DNA from: Gloeomargaritales cyanobacterium VI4D9
GTDB lineage: Bacteria; Cyanobacteriota; Cyanobacteriia; Gloeomargaritales; Gloeomargaritaceae
NCBI GenBank assembly: GCA_927797885.1
Contig: OV696605.1
Coordinates: forward strand, 1-64,000
Reading direction: 5' to 3'
Length of the DNA stretch: 64,000 nt
The notes beneath the pieces are model-generated. The model was not told where the DNA came from. It did no database searches and was given only the letters and a program-made list of their open reading frames with translations. Positions 24,970 through 34,019 of the stretch are shown here, piece after piece. The position numbers were made by a program, and so were the translations under genes. Positions within the stretch are counted from its first letter, which is position 1, and each line of letters starts with the position of its first letter.

Positions 24970-26395
24970 GCTGATTTTCCTCCCGCATTTTTTGTAGCTC
25001 AGCCAATCCCCGCAGACGATTGTTCACATGAATCTCGGTTACGCGCCGCTCTTGTTGAGCTATTTGGGCACGTTCAAGGTCAAGCTCCATTTGTTGCTTA
25101 TCTGCCTCTAGTTGTGGAATGTCTGCTTCTGTAACTCGGTGATGGGTGCAACTTAGGCAGGCGTAGCGGTACTGGCAATCGCCCAACATACTGGGGCGAT
25201 GGCACTCACCAAGGGGAGTCGTAACCTTCATCAGGTCAGCTAACTTTTCGTAGCGTTGCTTGCGGGGCTGCCCGTACATATCCACGTAGCCCTTGGTTTC
25301 TGCCTGTTTCTCTAGCCGCTCCAACGACCGCTTACGGTAGTGAGGCAACATGTCGAGAGAGCCATGCCCTAAAACCGCAGCAATGTACTCGTCTTTAACT
25401 TCGCAGTACGCCATCACACTAGCCTTGGTACGACGAAACATGTGGCTGGTGAGAGGAAAAGGCTTGCCCTGCTTGTCCTTGAGATTGGCAACTTCCCTGA
25501 ACGCTTTGAGCCATAAGTGAATTACCGTAAACGACAAGGGGCTAGGCTCATAAACAGGCTCAACTTGAAAACGCCCTCCCACGACTGCCCCGTCCCTAAG
25601 TGCTGTGGATGCTTTACAGAAAAGTCTGTTGAACTTAGAGTCCTTGCCAAACTGTTCGTCCAAAAAACGTTGTTGCTCTTGCACTAACTCGGCAACCAGA
25701 GGATGCACCTGGAAATAACGCCAGTGTTTACGTTTGGCTACCCAGCGTAGTAAAAACCAGTGCTCTCCTTCCTGCTTGAGGCAATGGCGTGGCATGAGTA
25801 GCATTTCGTTGATGCGGCACCCTAAAGCAGTTTGTAACCGAAACAAGCGTTCCAAGGGCGCAGGAAAAAGGTCAAGTTGCTCGTAGATTTGGTGCAACAC
25901 CTCTTCAGGAATAGTCTCAACCTTGGGTGTCGGCTTCCTCATTCGCATAGGAGTGAATGGCAGCGTCAACCAGCCCTCCTCTGTCCAAAGGCGTGTTGCA
26001 AATACCAAGGTGCTGTGCCGATGCCCCTTGTTAGCCTCTGAGATGAACGTTTTCAGGAGACTGTCTGTGATGCCTATGGGTTGGCTGTAACCATGAGCTA
26101 GCAAAAACTCATTGAGGTGGGCTAAGCAGAGGGTATCGGTAATGATTCGGCTGGCTGAACACTTCTCTCGCACCCGCGCCTTCGCCGTAAGTTTGGCTAA
26201 ATAATTCAGCCAAGGAAGCGTAATGCGCGTGAAATGGACGTTCTTTGCGCCGTGAACACAACACTGTTCCTCGTCAAATCCCAAGGCTGTGAGCGGCCAA
26301 ACATCTTGTTGCATCAGCGGGTCATTGCACCACTGACTACCTAGCTCTGATTGCTTAACTCGCTCATGCAGGTCAGCTAAGGGTAAAGCACTCAC
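24956..26395 (-). CDS. Tyrosine recombinase, second of three
   Basis: 479 aa. Tyrosine-recombinase catalytic set: R in LGCRINEMLL, HxxR as HMFRRTKAS, H in VLGHGSLDML, Y in PHYRKRS. The C-terminus carries a Cys/His cluster (CQYRYACLSCTHH) and a coiled coil. The catalytic residues look complete. The start overlaps the previous gene by 4 bases. Confidence 0.85.
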   Translation of the reverse strand: MSALPLADLHERVKQSELGSQWCNDPLMQQDVWPLTALGFDEEQCCVHGAKNVHFTRITLPWLNYLAKLTAKARVREKCSASRIITDTLCLAHLNEFLLAHGYSQPIGITDSLLKTFISEANKGHRHSTLVFATRLWTEEGWLTLPFTPMRMRKPTPKVETIPEEVLHQIYEQLDLFPAPLERLFRLQTALGCRINEMLLMPRHCLKQEGEHWFLLRWVAKRKHWRYFQVHPLVAELVQEQQRFLDEQFGKDSKFNRLFCKASTALRDGAVVGGRFQVEPVYEPSPLSFTVIHLWLKAFREVANLKDKQGKPFPLTSHMFRRTKASVMAYCEVKDEYIAAVLGHGSLDMLPHYRKRSLERLEKQAETKGYVDMYGQPRKQRYEKLADLMKVTTPLGECHRPSMLGDCQYRYACLSCTHHRVTEADIPQLEADKQQMELDLERAQIAQQERRVTEIHVNNRLRGLAELQKMREENQHESA

Positions 26396-27504
26396 TGGTC
26401 TTCCTCCTCATCCATAAAACTTTCTAAACTCATCTCATCGAGAACATGGCTGTAGATGTCTTTGGTGGTGCTGATGGAACGATGGCCAAGCAATTGCTGC
26501 ACATACTGGTCGGGGTAGCCTTTCTGGAGCATTCGTGTGGCAAAAGTGTGGCGGAACAGATGTGGGTGCGCTTTGATGCCAGTACGACTGTGCAATTCTT
26601 CAAAGAGCTTGTTCAGTCGCACAAGGCTCATGGGCTGGCCGCGTTGCTCCCCCTCTAAGGAGACAAACAGCATGCCATGACCAAGCTGTTCTGCTTCGGG
26701 CGGATACTCCTCTAGCAGGTAAGAACGCAACACCTCTTGCACAGTGCGACGGTTGTGCAGGATAGGCACAACTCGCTCAGTTCCTTTCGCCCAAGCACCG
26801 TTGGGATTATCACGCCGGACAACACGCAACCGCCCTGTCACATCCACATCCTGAACATCAATCAGATGCAACCCCAGTAGCTCTCCACGGCGCAGACCCG
26901 TCTCACGTAAGAGCATCACAATCAGCTTGTCGCGGTAGCAGAGGCAACCTTCAACCAGGCGCACGACATCCGCATCACTGAGGCAACCAGGAAAGACCTT
27001 GGGTTCTTTGAGCTTGAGCCGCTTACGACGCTCCGGCCCGCTCTTGACGATGCCCCGCAGAAAACCACCACGTTTGCCCCAGCCGTGAGCTAGCTTGATA
27101 AATCGCTTATCATCAATCCGCCCCTCCGCCGCATGAAACTCATACAACCCTTGAATGGCGGTCATCGCCTGGTTGACTGTCTTGGGGCTACGCTTGGAAA
27201 CTCGCTCCCTTGAGGACTCGTGGATAACCTCTACATCACCCCCGAGCAAATACCAGTTTACGAAGTCGGCCAACTCATCTAGTCCAACACCATCCCAGCT
27301 CAAGGCTTTGTACTCCAGCCACCGCCAGTAATCCACCAAGCGGTAAGCGTAGGTTTCGACCGTGTTGGCCGCTAACCCTCGCTTCCGGCAGTAGTTCAGA
27401 AATCTCTGAATTGGTTCAACGGGCAAACAGGTCTTGGAGTCAAACACGCAACGAAAGTGCTCACCTGTGGCGGGGTCAATCGCTGTCTCTACGGTCACAC
27501 TCAT
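26392..27504 (-). CDS. TnpA-like tyrosine recombinase, first of three
   Basis: 370 aa. N-terminal SAM-like core-binding domain (FLNYCRKRGLAANTVETYAY) and catalytic domain with R in TGLRRGELLGL, HLFRHTFATRML, LLGHRSISTT and DIYSHV. All R-H-R-H-Y residues are present. It is first in the four-gene minus-strand operon; the promoter should lie within 27505-27700. It lacks the extra helix expected of an integron integrase, so it is not proposed to move the cassettes. Confidence 0.88.
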   Translation of the reverse strand: MSVTVETAIDPATGEHFRCVFDSKTCLPVEPIQRFLNYCRKRGLAANTVETYAYRLVDYWRWLEYKALSWDGVGLDELADFVNWYLLGGDVEVIHESSRERVSKRSPKTVNQAMTAIQGLYEFHAAEGRIDDKRFIKLAHGWGKRGGFLRGIVKSGPERRKRLKLKEPKVFPGCLSDADVVRLVEGCLCYRDKLIVMLLRETGLRRGELLGLHLIDVQDVDVTGRLRVVRRDNPNGAWAKGTERVVPILHNRRTVQEVLRSYLLEEYPPEAEQLGHGMLFVSLEGEQRGQPMSLVRLNKLFEELHSRTGIKAHPHLFRHTFATRMLQKGYPDQYVQQLLGHRSISTTKDIYSHVLDEMSLESFMDEEEDQ

Positions 27505-27739
27505 TACACGTCAAAGAATCTAAGACACATATAACTTAGCACATAAAACCCCGTTGTTGTTGTTCTTTTTTCTTTGTTGTGGAGTAAGATATAGGGGTCT
27601 ATAGAAGAACGGAGTTCTGGGAATTTTTCTCAGAGCATTGCGGGATACCGCCGTTCTGTTCAGAAATCAACAGAATGCTATCGCTTCAGTGCGGAGGAGC
27701 AATATTCAGCAGTGTTCAGCGTAAATGTATCAGCATCGG
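27505..27739. other. Intergenic region at the right side of the Tn554-like element
   Basis: AT-rich DNA between two minus-strand genes. It should contain the promoter of the recombinase operon and the right end of the element. Tn554-type elements leave no inverted repeats or duplications, so I cannot fix the boundary. Confidence 0.35.
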
Positions 27740-28495
27740 CTACAGATTACCAGCAAAGGGTTCTTGAGCCACCCGCTCCAAGCCTTCAAACTGTAACAAA
27801 GATGTCCAATCCGCTTGCAGGCTGGCATTGTTGGGTTGACTTTGGCGCAATTCCATCAGAGAAGTCAGAGTTTCATGCCACAGACCCGCCTTGGCATACA
27901 GGTACGGACGGTCAGCTACCGGAGTTTTTGCCAGTTGTTGCCGTAGGTTTTCCGCCAGAGCCACCCGCTGCACCCAACCACCCACATGTAAACTGGCACT
28001 GCTATCATTCGGGTCACAAATAATTGACAAGTACCAGCGATAGGTTTCTCCCACCTTCAGTTCCGGCGCATGGCTCGGTAAATCCACCCGCACCAACCCA
28101 ACTTTGTTGGTCTGAAAGCTGGAAAGATGTAAGACGTTACCCTGGGCATTTTGCAACATCAGTTCCACCGGACGATTCCCCGTTGGGGGCAGATACGCAA
28201 AAAAGCTAGGACGAGCCGCCGTCGTTAGTCCCAGGGATGAGCTAGGCAAAAGGGCAGTCAACCGTTGCGGAGTCACAGGGCACATACCACCCCGAGCAGA
28301 CCCCCCCTCCCGATTAGCGGGCAACCCCCCCGTAGGCGGAATAAAACCCACAGTAGTAACCGTGTTTACGGGTCGCTTTTTAGCCCAGTCCAACAGGCGA
28401 CCTGTCCATGCTTGGAGCGGGTTAGCCTGAACGGGAGATGCAAACAGCGCACTACTGCAAACGCCGAGCACAACCAGTAATCTGGGGGGAAACAT
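27740..28495 (-). CDS. DUF928 family exported protein
   Basis: 251 aa. Signal peptide at residues 1-24 (cleavage near SPVQA). The mature part matches the cyanobacterial DUF928 family: GGMCPVTPQRLTALLPSSSLGLT, then RPSFFAYLPP, LKVGETYRWYLSIICDP and GGWVQRV. Periplasmic, function unknown; in cyanobacteria DUF928 genes are often near CHASE2 genes, but here the CHASE2 kinase is 24 kb away. The gene is intact, so the neighbouring element inserted outside it. Confidence 0.85.
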   Translation of the reverse strand: MFPPRLLVVLGVCSSALFASPVQANPLQAWTGRLLDWAKKRPVNTVTTVGFIPPTGGLPANREGGSARGGMCPVTPQRLTALLPSSSLGLTTAARPSFFAYLPPTGNRPVELMLQNAQGNVLHLSSFQTNKVGLVRVDLPSHAPELKVGETYRWYLSIICDPNDSSASLHVGGWVQRVALAENLRQQLAKTPVADRPYLYAKAGLWHETLTSLMELRQSQPNNASLQADWTSLLQFEGLERVAQEPFAGNL

Positions 28496-28701
28496 ACGGC
28501 TTGAACTCCTGAGGGAAACGATGATGTAGGATCGCGGACGCTGGGCTAGGAACTGTTTTTTATTCCTAAGTATATATTAAACAACCTCTAAAGGAGGTCA
28601 AGTGATGCGCTTGGTAGTCAATCTGTGATCTACCCCACAAGGAGCAGGATTGCATCCAATTAAAGTTGTTTCTATGAATCATAAAAAGGTTAAGCCATTG
28701 A

Positions 28702-28818
28702 TACAGTCTTTTGAGTGGTTATGGGATACAGTTGAACCCCACTTGCCGCAGGTCAATCGTGGTAAGCCTTTAGGATCATCGAGGCTTTTTGTATTCTTTA
28801 ATTGATGAATAGGCTGTA
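28702..28818 (+). repeat. Repeat family D
   Basis: Begins TACAGTCT-like and ends AGGCTGTA, giving imperfect inverted ends. The core GTTATGGGATACAGTTGAAC and the GGTCAATCGTGGTAAGCC block recur at 50266-50375, and a third copy starts at 63969. It lies in the gap 28496-28850, where I see nothing else. Confidence 0.65.
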
Positions 28819-28850
28819 CTTCCAAGGAATTTCAGAGGCAAAGCTCCCTG

Positions 28851-29879
28851 CTACAACTGCACCCGGGGGTCAATGAAGGCGGTTAATACATCAATGAGAA
28901 TGCTCAAAACCACCACCACCACTGCCAAAAACACCACAATTCCCTGCACGGTGGGATAGTCCCGCAGATTGATCGCCTCATACAAACGATTGGCCAACCC
29001 CGGCCAGGAAAATGTCACTTCCGTAACAATCGCCCCCCCCAGCAGGGAAGCCAAGGTCAATCCCAACAGGGCAACCACCGGAATCAGGGCATTGGGTAAT
29101 ACATGATGCCCCAGCAGCCACCGGACGGGAATGCCCCTCGCCCGAGCCGCTTCGACGTAATCCCCCCGCCACTGCGCCCGCACCTGCACCCGCACCATCC
29201 GTTCCAGCAAACCGCTCAAGACTACGCCCAAGGTCAAACTCGGTAGGGCTAAGTGATGCAGGGCAATTCGCAACTGCCGCCAATTACCAGCCAGCAGACT
29301 GTCCAGCACATATAACCCGGTCGCTCCCGCCGGGGGCATCTCCTGCACCGGAAACCGCACCCCCAAGGGAAACCACCGCCAATTCACACTCAACCACAAC
29401 TGCAACAGCATCCCCAGCCAAAACAGGGGCACCGCATAGCTCACCAAACTAAATACCTTACCCCCAATCGCCAAAGGGCTAGACTCCGGGCGACTGCCAG
29501 TCATTAACCCCAGTCCCACCCCCAGCCCCGCCGCCACCAGAAACCCCGCCAGCCCCAATTCCACCGTAGCCGGGAGGTACGCCCCAATAATTTCCCCCAC
29601 CGAGCGCCCCGGTTCGGTCAGGGAGGTGCCCAAATCCCCCCGGAGCAATTGCCCCAGGTAAGCCAGGTATTGCCCCCACAACGGCTGATCCAAGCCCAAC
29701 TGGACCCGCAGAGCTTCCTTCACCGGCGCTGGTGCCCGCCCCCCGTAAATCGCATCCACCGGGTCCCCCGGCGTTGCCCGCAATAGCAGGAACACCAACG
29801 TCACCACCGTCCAGAGCATCACCGGTGCCAGGAGCAAACGCACCAGCACATAATTGCGTATCTGTTGCCACCGCCCCAC
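28851..29879 (-). CDS. ABC transporter permease (DppB/OppB type)
   Basis: Inner-membrane permease of a dipeptide, oligopeptide or nickel-type importer, about 343 aa from the GTG at 29879. It has six spans, an N-terminal RLLLAPVMLWTVVTLVFLLL span, FRATPGDP-like LLRATPGDPVDAIYG, and the cytoplasmic EAA loop DYVEAARARGIPVRWLLGHH. It could start further upstream (ATG at 29945), which would overlap the divergent gene by two bases. No partner ATPase or binding protein is nearby, common for cyanobacteria where these genes are scattered. Confidence 0.88.
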   Translation of the reverse strand: MGRWQQIRNYVLVRLLLAPVMLWTVVTLVFLLLRATPGDPVDAIYGGRAPAPVKEALRVQLGLDQPLWGQYLAYLGQLLRGDLGTSLTEPGRSVGEIIGAYLPATVELGLAGFLVAAGLGVGLGLMTGSRPESSPLAIGGKVFSLVSYAVPLFWLGMLLQLWLSVNWRWFPLGVRFPVQEMPPAGATGLYVLDSLLAGNWRQLRIALHHLALPSLTLGVVLSGLLERMVRVQVRAQWRGDYVEAARARGIPVRWLLGHHVLPNALIPVVALLGLTLASLLGGAIVTEVTFSWPGLANRLYEAINLRDYPTVQGIVVFLAVVVVVLSILIDVLTAFIDPRVQL

Positions 29880-29943
29880 CAGGCTTACCCCAAACAGGTC
29901 ACAATAGAAAGAATACCCAAACTTAGTCCCCGTAACCGTTGCC

Positions 29944-30336
29944 ATGATGTCCATTGATTGGGCGGAACAAATCCGTTGCATTGATGAAAATCTTTCCAAA
30001 CGCCACCTCGACCTGGACCCGGCGGGTTATTTCATTATCTACATTGACCCCCAGGAGGGCTACATCTACGCCAAATGGTTCACCACCGCCATTGACGCGC
30101 GGGGCTTAGCCGTTGACCCCGATACCGGCCGACCCATCCCCGCCCGGGGGGGAGTCAAACGGGAACCGAGCCATATCTTTCGGGGACGCACCGCCAAAGA
30201 ACTCTGTGTGCAGATTTTTGAAGAATGCCAAACCTTGCAGCCGGTCAGCCAACTCAGCCATGCGGCCTATCTCGGTCGGGAATTTCTGCGGGCGGAAATG
30301 GCTTTGGTGCGGGGCGAACCCTATATCCAGGATTAA
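29944..30336 (+). CDS. DUF4346 family protein
   Basis: 130 aa, soluble. It matches the cyanobacterial DUF4346 domain: LDPAGYFIIYIDPQEGYIYAKW, the GLAVDPDTGRPIPARGGVK block, and FRGRTAKELCVQIFEE. Function unknown. Tandem start codons at 29944 and 29947. Divergent from the ABC permease. Confidence 0.82.
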   Translation: MMSIDWAEQIRCIDENLSKRHLDLDPAGYFIIYIDPQEGYIYAKWFTTAIDARGLAVDPDTGRPIPARGGVKREPSHIFRGRTAKELCVQIFEECQTLQPVSQLSHAAYLGREFLRAEMALVRGEPYIQD

Positions 30337-30434
30337 AAAGATTAAATAAATAGGATTAAGGGTGCTTCTAAAAATGGGTCGCAGGGGCATAGCCCCCGTC
30401 TGTGGTTCTGGATAGTATGGGTATTCCAGCGAGA

Positions 30435-30551
30435 TATAGTCGTTTCACAAGAAAATGCAACACTTTGAGGCACTGGTAATCACTGTATCCCCTTCTAGGA
30501 CAGGGTTTGTAGGTAAAAGCGAATGTCGCAAACCTGTTTGAAATTACTATA
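30435..30551 (+). repeat. Repeat family C
   Basis: The ends TATAGTCGTTTCA and TGAAATTACTATA are imperfectly inverted. The inside has a TGCAACACTTTGAGG block and a GGGTTTGTAGGTAAAAGCGA block. It is shared with 46486-46604. It overlaps the left end of the family A copy that follows. Confidence 0.55.
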
Positions 30552-30648
30552 GCAATCCTAAATGAGAATAGAACAGGGGTCGCAGGGGCACCGCCCCCGT
30601 ATTTGGTTCTGGAGCATTTCTGTTTGTAAATCAAGTAGGATTGCTATA
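30548..30648 (+). repeat. MITE of repeat family A
   Basis: Clean copy: left end TATAGCAATCCTA, hairpin GGGGCACCGCCCCCG, TTGGTTCTGG, right end TAGGATTGCTATA. A partial second core (GGTCGCAGGGGCATAGCCCC) lies just upstream at 30375-30395. Confidence 0.8.
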
Positions 30649-30702
30649 TAACTTTCTGGTAATGCAAATAATAGGATAGAGGTGCCCTATAAGGATTAAA
30701 TA

Positions 30703-31383
30703 ATGGCGGTGGCCATCCTCCTCACCAACGACGACGGCATTGATGCGCCGGGATTGCACATTCTCACCCAGGTACTCCCAAACGCCTTGGTGGCCGCTCC
30801 CCATACCCAGTTTTCCGGCTGTGGTCACCAGATCACCACCCAACACCCCATCCCCGTCGAACCCCGTTCCCCCCACCGCTACGCCGTCCAAGGCACCCCG
30901 GTGGATTGCGTGCGCCTCACCCTCGCCCACTGGCAACCGGACACCGCCTGGGTGATCGCCGGGGTAAACCAGGGAGCCAATCTGGGGGTGGACCTCTACC
31001 AATCGGGCACCGTGGCCGCCGTGCGGGAAGCGGCTTTGCATCGCGTGCCCGCCATTGCCCTGTCCCAGTACCAGCAACGGGGTGAGGCTATTGACTGGCA
31101 ACGCACCCAACGCTGGAGTGAACACGTCCTGCAGATTTTATTACAAAAGCCGGAACCGGGCAGTTTTTGGAACGTGAATTTTCCCCACCTGCCCCCCACC
31201 GCCCCGGAACCGGAAGTGGTTTTTTGCCCCCCTTGCACCCAACCCCTGCCCATCCGGTACACAGCCACCCCCCAGGGATTTCTCTATCAAGGGGTGTACC
31301 AACAACGTCCCTACGATCCGGCAGCGGACGTAGCCGTGTGCTTTGGGGGAAAGATTGCCATCAGCCAGATTTGGGTGTGTTAA
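30703..31383 (+). CDS. surE: 5'/3'-nucleotidase SurE
   Basis: 226 aa metal-dependent nucleoside monophosphatase. The signature LLTNDDGIDAPG is at the N-terminus, with SGCGHQITTQ and GVNQGANLGVDLYQSGTVAA further on. Cytosolic; recycles nucleotides and short polyphosphate or exopolyphosphate substrates. The stop codon overlaps that of the convergent glgP in a shared TTAA. Confidence 0.93.
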   Translation: MAVAILLTNDDGIDAPGLHILTQVLPNALVAAPHTQFSGCGHQITTQHPIPVEPRSPHRYAVQGTPVDCVRLTLAHWQPDTAWVIAGVNQGANLGVDLYQSGTVAAVREAALHRVPAIALSQYQQRGEAIDWQRTQRWSEHVLQILLQKPEPGSFWNVNFPHLPPTAPEPEVVFCPPCTQPLPIRYTATPQGFLYQGVYQQRPYDPAADVAVCFGGKIAISQIWVC

Positions 31384-33938
31384 CTGCCCCAGTGGATCAA
31401 GCCCAATTCAAAGGGGTTCGCCAAGTCCGGGTGATGGGGCAACAACCGCACCGCAAACCCCTGCAACCCACTGTTGGGGTAACTCACCTCCCCCGTGTAG
31501 GTGTAACTGCCATCGCCAGTTTGTCCTTGACAGGTCATCGGCACCACCTGCCCGACGGGGATATGCCCGGTGGCATCCACCTCCCCCTGGTACAGTTGCA
31601 CCTGCACATCCTCGGGGGTCAAGGCTCCCAGGTCAATTTGCGCCGTCACCCCAATTGGGTCGTACACCCGCACCTCCTTGGGGGCTTGCGCCGTCACCTC
31701 CCGAATTTTGATGTCGTACCAATGCTGAAACACCCGCGCCTTCCAGTCCGCCAACCCCTGCGCCTTGGCATAGCCCTGGGCTGATAAATGGCTCCAGCGG
31801 TCACTCACCGGGAAATAGGCTTCCCGGGCGTACTGTTGCACCATTCGCTCCGTATTGAAAAACGGGGTATTGATCCGAATCGCCGCCTTCATTTTTGCCA
31901 ACCAGCCCCGGGGCAGTCCCTCCGCATCCCGCTGGTAGTATAAAGGCAGGACATCTTCCTCAAGGGTTTGGTACAGGGCATTGGCATCCAACTCATCCTG
32001 AAGTTGGGTATCCGTGTACTCTTCACCCCGACCAATCGGCCAGCCCGTCTGCAGGTAATCCGCCTCCGCCCACCAGCCATCGAGGGTACTCAGGTTGGGC
32101 ACCCCATTCATCGCCGCCTTCATGCCACTGGTGCCCGAGGCTTCCCGGGGACGGCGGGGATTATTCAGCCACACATCGCACCCCGCCACCATCAACCGGG
32201 ACGTATTGATGTCGTAGTTGGGCACAAACACGATCTGCCGCTCCAACCCATGTTCCTTGGCAAAATGAATAATCTCCCGGATCATTTCTTTGCCTGGGTG
32301 ATCCTTGGGATGCGCCTTCCCCGCAAACACAAACTGGATGGGGCGTTGCCGGTCCGCCAACATTTTCAACAACCGCTCCGGCTGGGCTAAAAACAAATTC
32401 GCCCGCTTGTAGGTGGCAAACCGCCGGGCAAAACCAATGGTCAACGCCTCCGGGTCCAGCACCTCCCGGGTTTTGAGAATTTCCGCCTGGGATGCCCCCC
32501 GCTCCTCCAACGCCCGCCGCAGTCGTTCCCGCACGTAGAGGATCATCTGCATCTTGGCTCGGTCATGGATGCGCCACAATTCCTCATCCGGGATCGCCTC
32601 CACCCGTTGCCACTCCGGGGCTTCCGCTGGCAATGCCCACCAATCCGGGCTGATATAGCGCTGGTAGAGATTCTGGGTCGCCGGTGCCACACAACTGCGC
32701 CCATGCACCCCATTGGTAATCCCCCGAATCGGCACCTCCCCCTCCGGGGTCAACCCCCACAGGGAGCCAAACATCTGCCGACTCACCCGGGCGTGCAGTT
32801 GACTCACCCCATTGACCAAACTCGCCATCCGAATCGCAAAAATCGCCATATTAAACGAGGCTTGAAAATCCCCGGTCTGCTCCCGACCCAAGGACAAAAA
32901 CTCCTGCTCCGAGAGACCAAAAATTTCCCGATACCGCCCCAGGTAGTAGAGAATTTTATCCGGCGGAAACAGGTCAATCCCCGCAGGCACCGGCGTATGG
33001 GTGGTAAACACCTGACTCGCCTGCACCGCCTCCTTCGCCGCCGCAAACGCCAACCCCTGCTCCACCATCAACTCCCGCATCCGCTCCAGGGACAAAAACG
33101 CCGAATGCCCCTCATTCATGTGATAGACCGTCGGCTGGAGACCCAACGCCCGCAGTGCCTTAATCCCCCCAATCCCCAACATCATCTCCTGGTGAATCCG
33201 CACATCCAAATCCCCACCGTACAACTGATCCGTAATATCCTGGTCGTAGGAATTATTCGGGGGAATGTTCGTATCTAATAAGTACAGCGGCACCCGTCCC
33301 ACATCCACCCGCCAAATCCGGGCATACACCACCCGCTGGGGAAAAATCACCTCAATCCGCAGTTCCGACCCATCCGCCTGCCGCTCCAAATGCAACGGCA
33401 AATTGTAAAAATCATTAATCGGATAACGCTCCTGTTGCCAGCCATCCGCCGTCAGATACTGTTGAAAATAACCCTGTTGGTACAACAGCCCCACACCCAC
33501 CAATGGCAAACCCAAATCACTGGCGGATTTCAGGTGATCCCCCGCCAATACCCCCAACCCTCCGGAGTAGATGGGCAATGCCGTCGTCAAGCCAAATTCC
33601 GCCGAAAAATAGGCATAGCATTCCTGGGTATGCGTCCCCCGGTGCCGCTGATACCAACTGCGTTCCTGCACATAGTCCTGCAATTCCCGTTCCGCCCGCT
33701 CCAGGTGCGCCAAAAACCCATCATCCGTACTGGCTACCTGCAACCGCTCCTGGCTGATCGTCCCCAACATCAACACCGGGTTCTGACGGCTCTGTTCCCA
33801 CAAATCCGGGTCTAACCGGCGGAACAGTTCCTTCACCTCATCGCTCCAATCCCAGTACAGGTTGTAAGCCAAAGCCCGCAGGGGTTCCAACCGGGGCGGC
33901 AACGCAGGAGATACCTTAAACGTGCGAATTGGGCGCAT
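31380..33938 (-). CDS. glgP: Alpha-glucan (glycogen) phosphorylase
   Basis: 852 aa. Phosphorolysis of glycogen to glucose-1-phosphate in the cytosol. It belongs to the shorter, DUF3417-type phosphorylase group: N-terminal LRALAYNLYWDWSDEVKELF, then YFSAEFGLTTALPIYSGGLG, and the PLP-lysine region EASGTSGMKAAMNGVPNLS. Length fits. Its 3' end touches surE, and its 5' end is followed upstream by the manganese transporter on the same strand. Confidence 0.93.
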   Translation of the reverse strand: MRPIRTFKVSPALPPRLEPLRALAYNLYWDWSDEVKELFRRLDPDLWEQSRQNPVLMLGTISQERLQVASTDDGFLAHLERAERELQDYVQERSWYQRHRGTHTQECYAYFSAEFGLTTALPIYSGGLGVLAGDHLKSASDLGLPLVGVGLLYQQGYFQQYLTADGWQQERYPINDFYNLPLHLERQADGSELRIEVIFPQRVVYARIWRVDVGRVPLYLLDTNIPPNNSYDQDITDQLYGGDLDVRIHQEMMLGIGGIKALRALGLQPTVYHMNEGHSAFLSLERMRELMVEQGLAFAAAKEAVQASQVFTTHTPVPAGIDLFPPDKILYYLGRYREIFGLSEQEFLSLGREQTGDFQASFNMAIFAIRMASLVNGVSQLHARVSRQMFGSLWGLTPEGEVPIRGITNGVHGRSCVAPATQNLYQRYISPDWWALPAEAPEWQRVEAIPDEELWRIHDRAKMQMILYVRERLRRALEERGASQAEILKTREVLDPEALTIGFARRFATYKRANLFLAQPERLLKMLADRQRPIQFVFAGKAHPKDHPGKEMIREIIHFAKEHGLERQIVFVPNYDINTSRLMVAGCDVWLNNPRRPREASGTSGMKAAMNGVPNLSTLDGWWAEADYLQTGWPIGRGEEYTDTQLQDELDANALYQTLEEDVLPLYYQRDAEGLPRGWLAKMKAAIRINTPFFNTERMVQQYAREAYFPVSDRWSHLSAQGYAKAQGLADWKARVFQHWYDIKIREVTAQAPKEVRVYDPIGVTAQIDLGALTPEDVQVQLYQGEVDATGHIPVGQVVPMTCQGQTGDGSYTYTGEVSYPNSGLQGFAVRLLPHHPDLANPFELGLIHWGS

Positions 33939-34019
33939 ACTTTCACCGACAGTGCATTGGCTCCCAGTGTAACCTCCCCCGCCCGATCCGCAACATTTTT
34001 TAACCCCAATTTCCAGTTC

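Noticed and set aside
22245-27504. One of the tyrosine recombinases as the integron integrase
   Set aside because: They form a tight four-gene Tn554-like operon on the opposite strand, at the wrong end of the array, and I see no IntI-specific extra helix.
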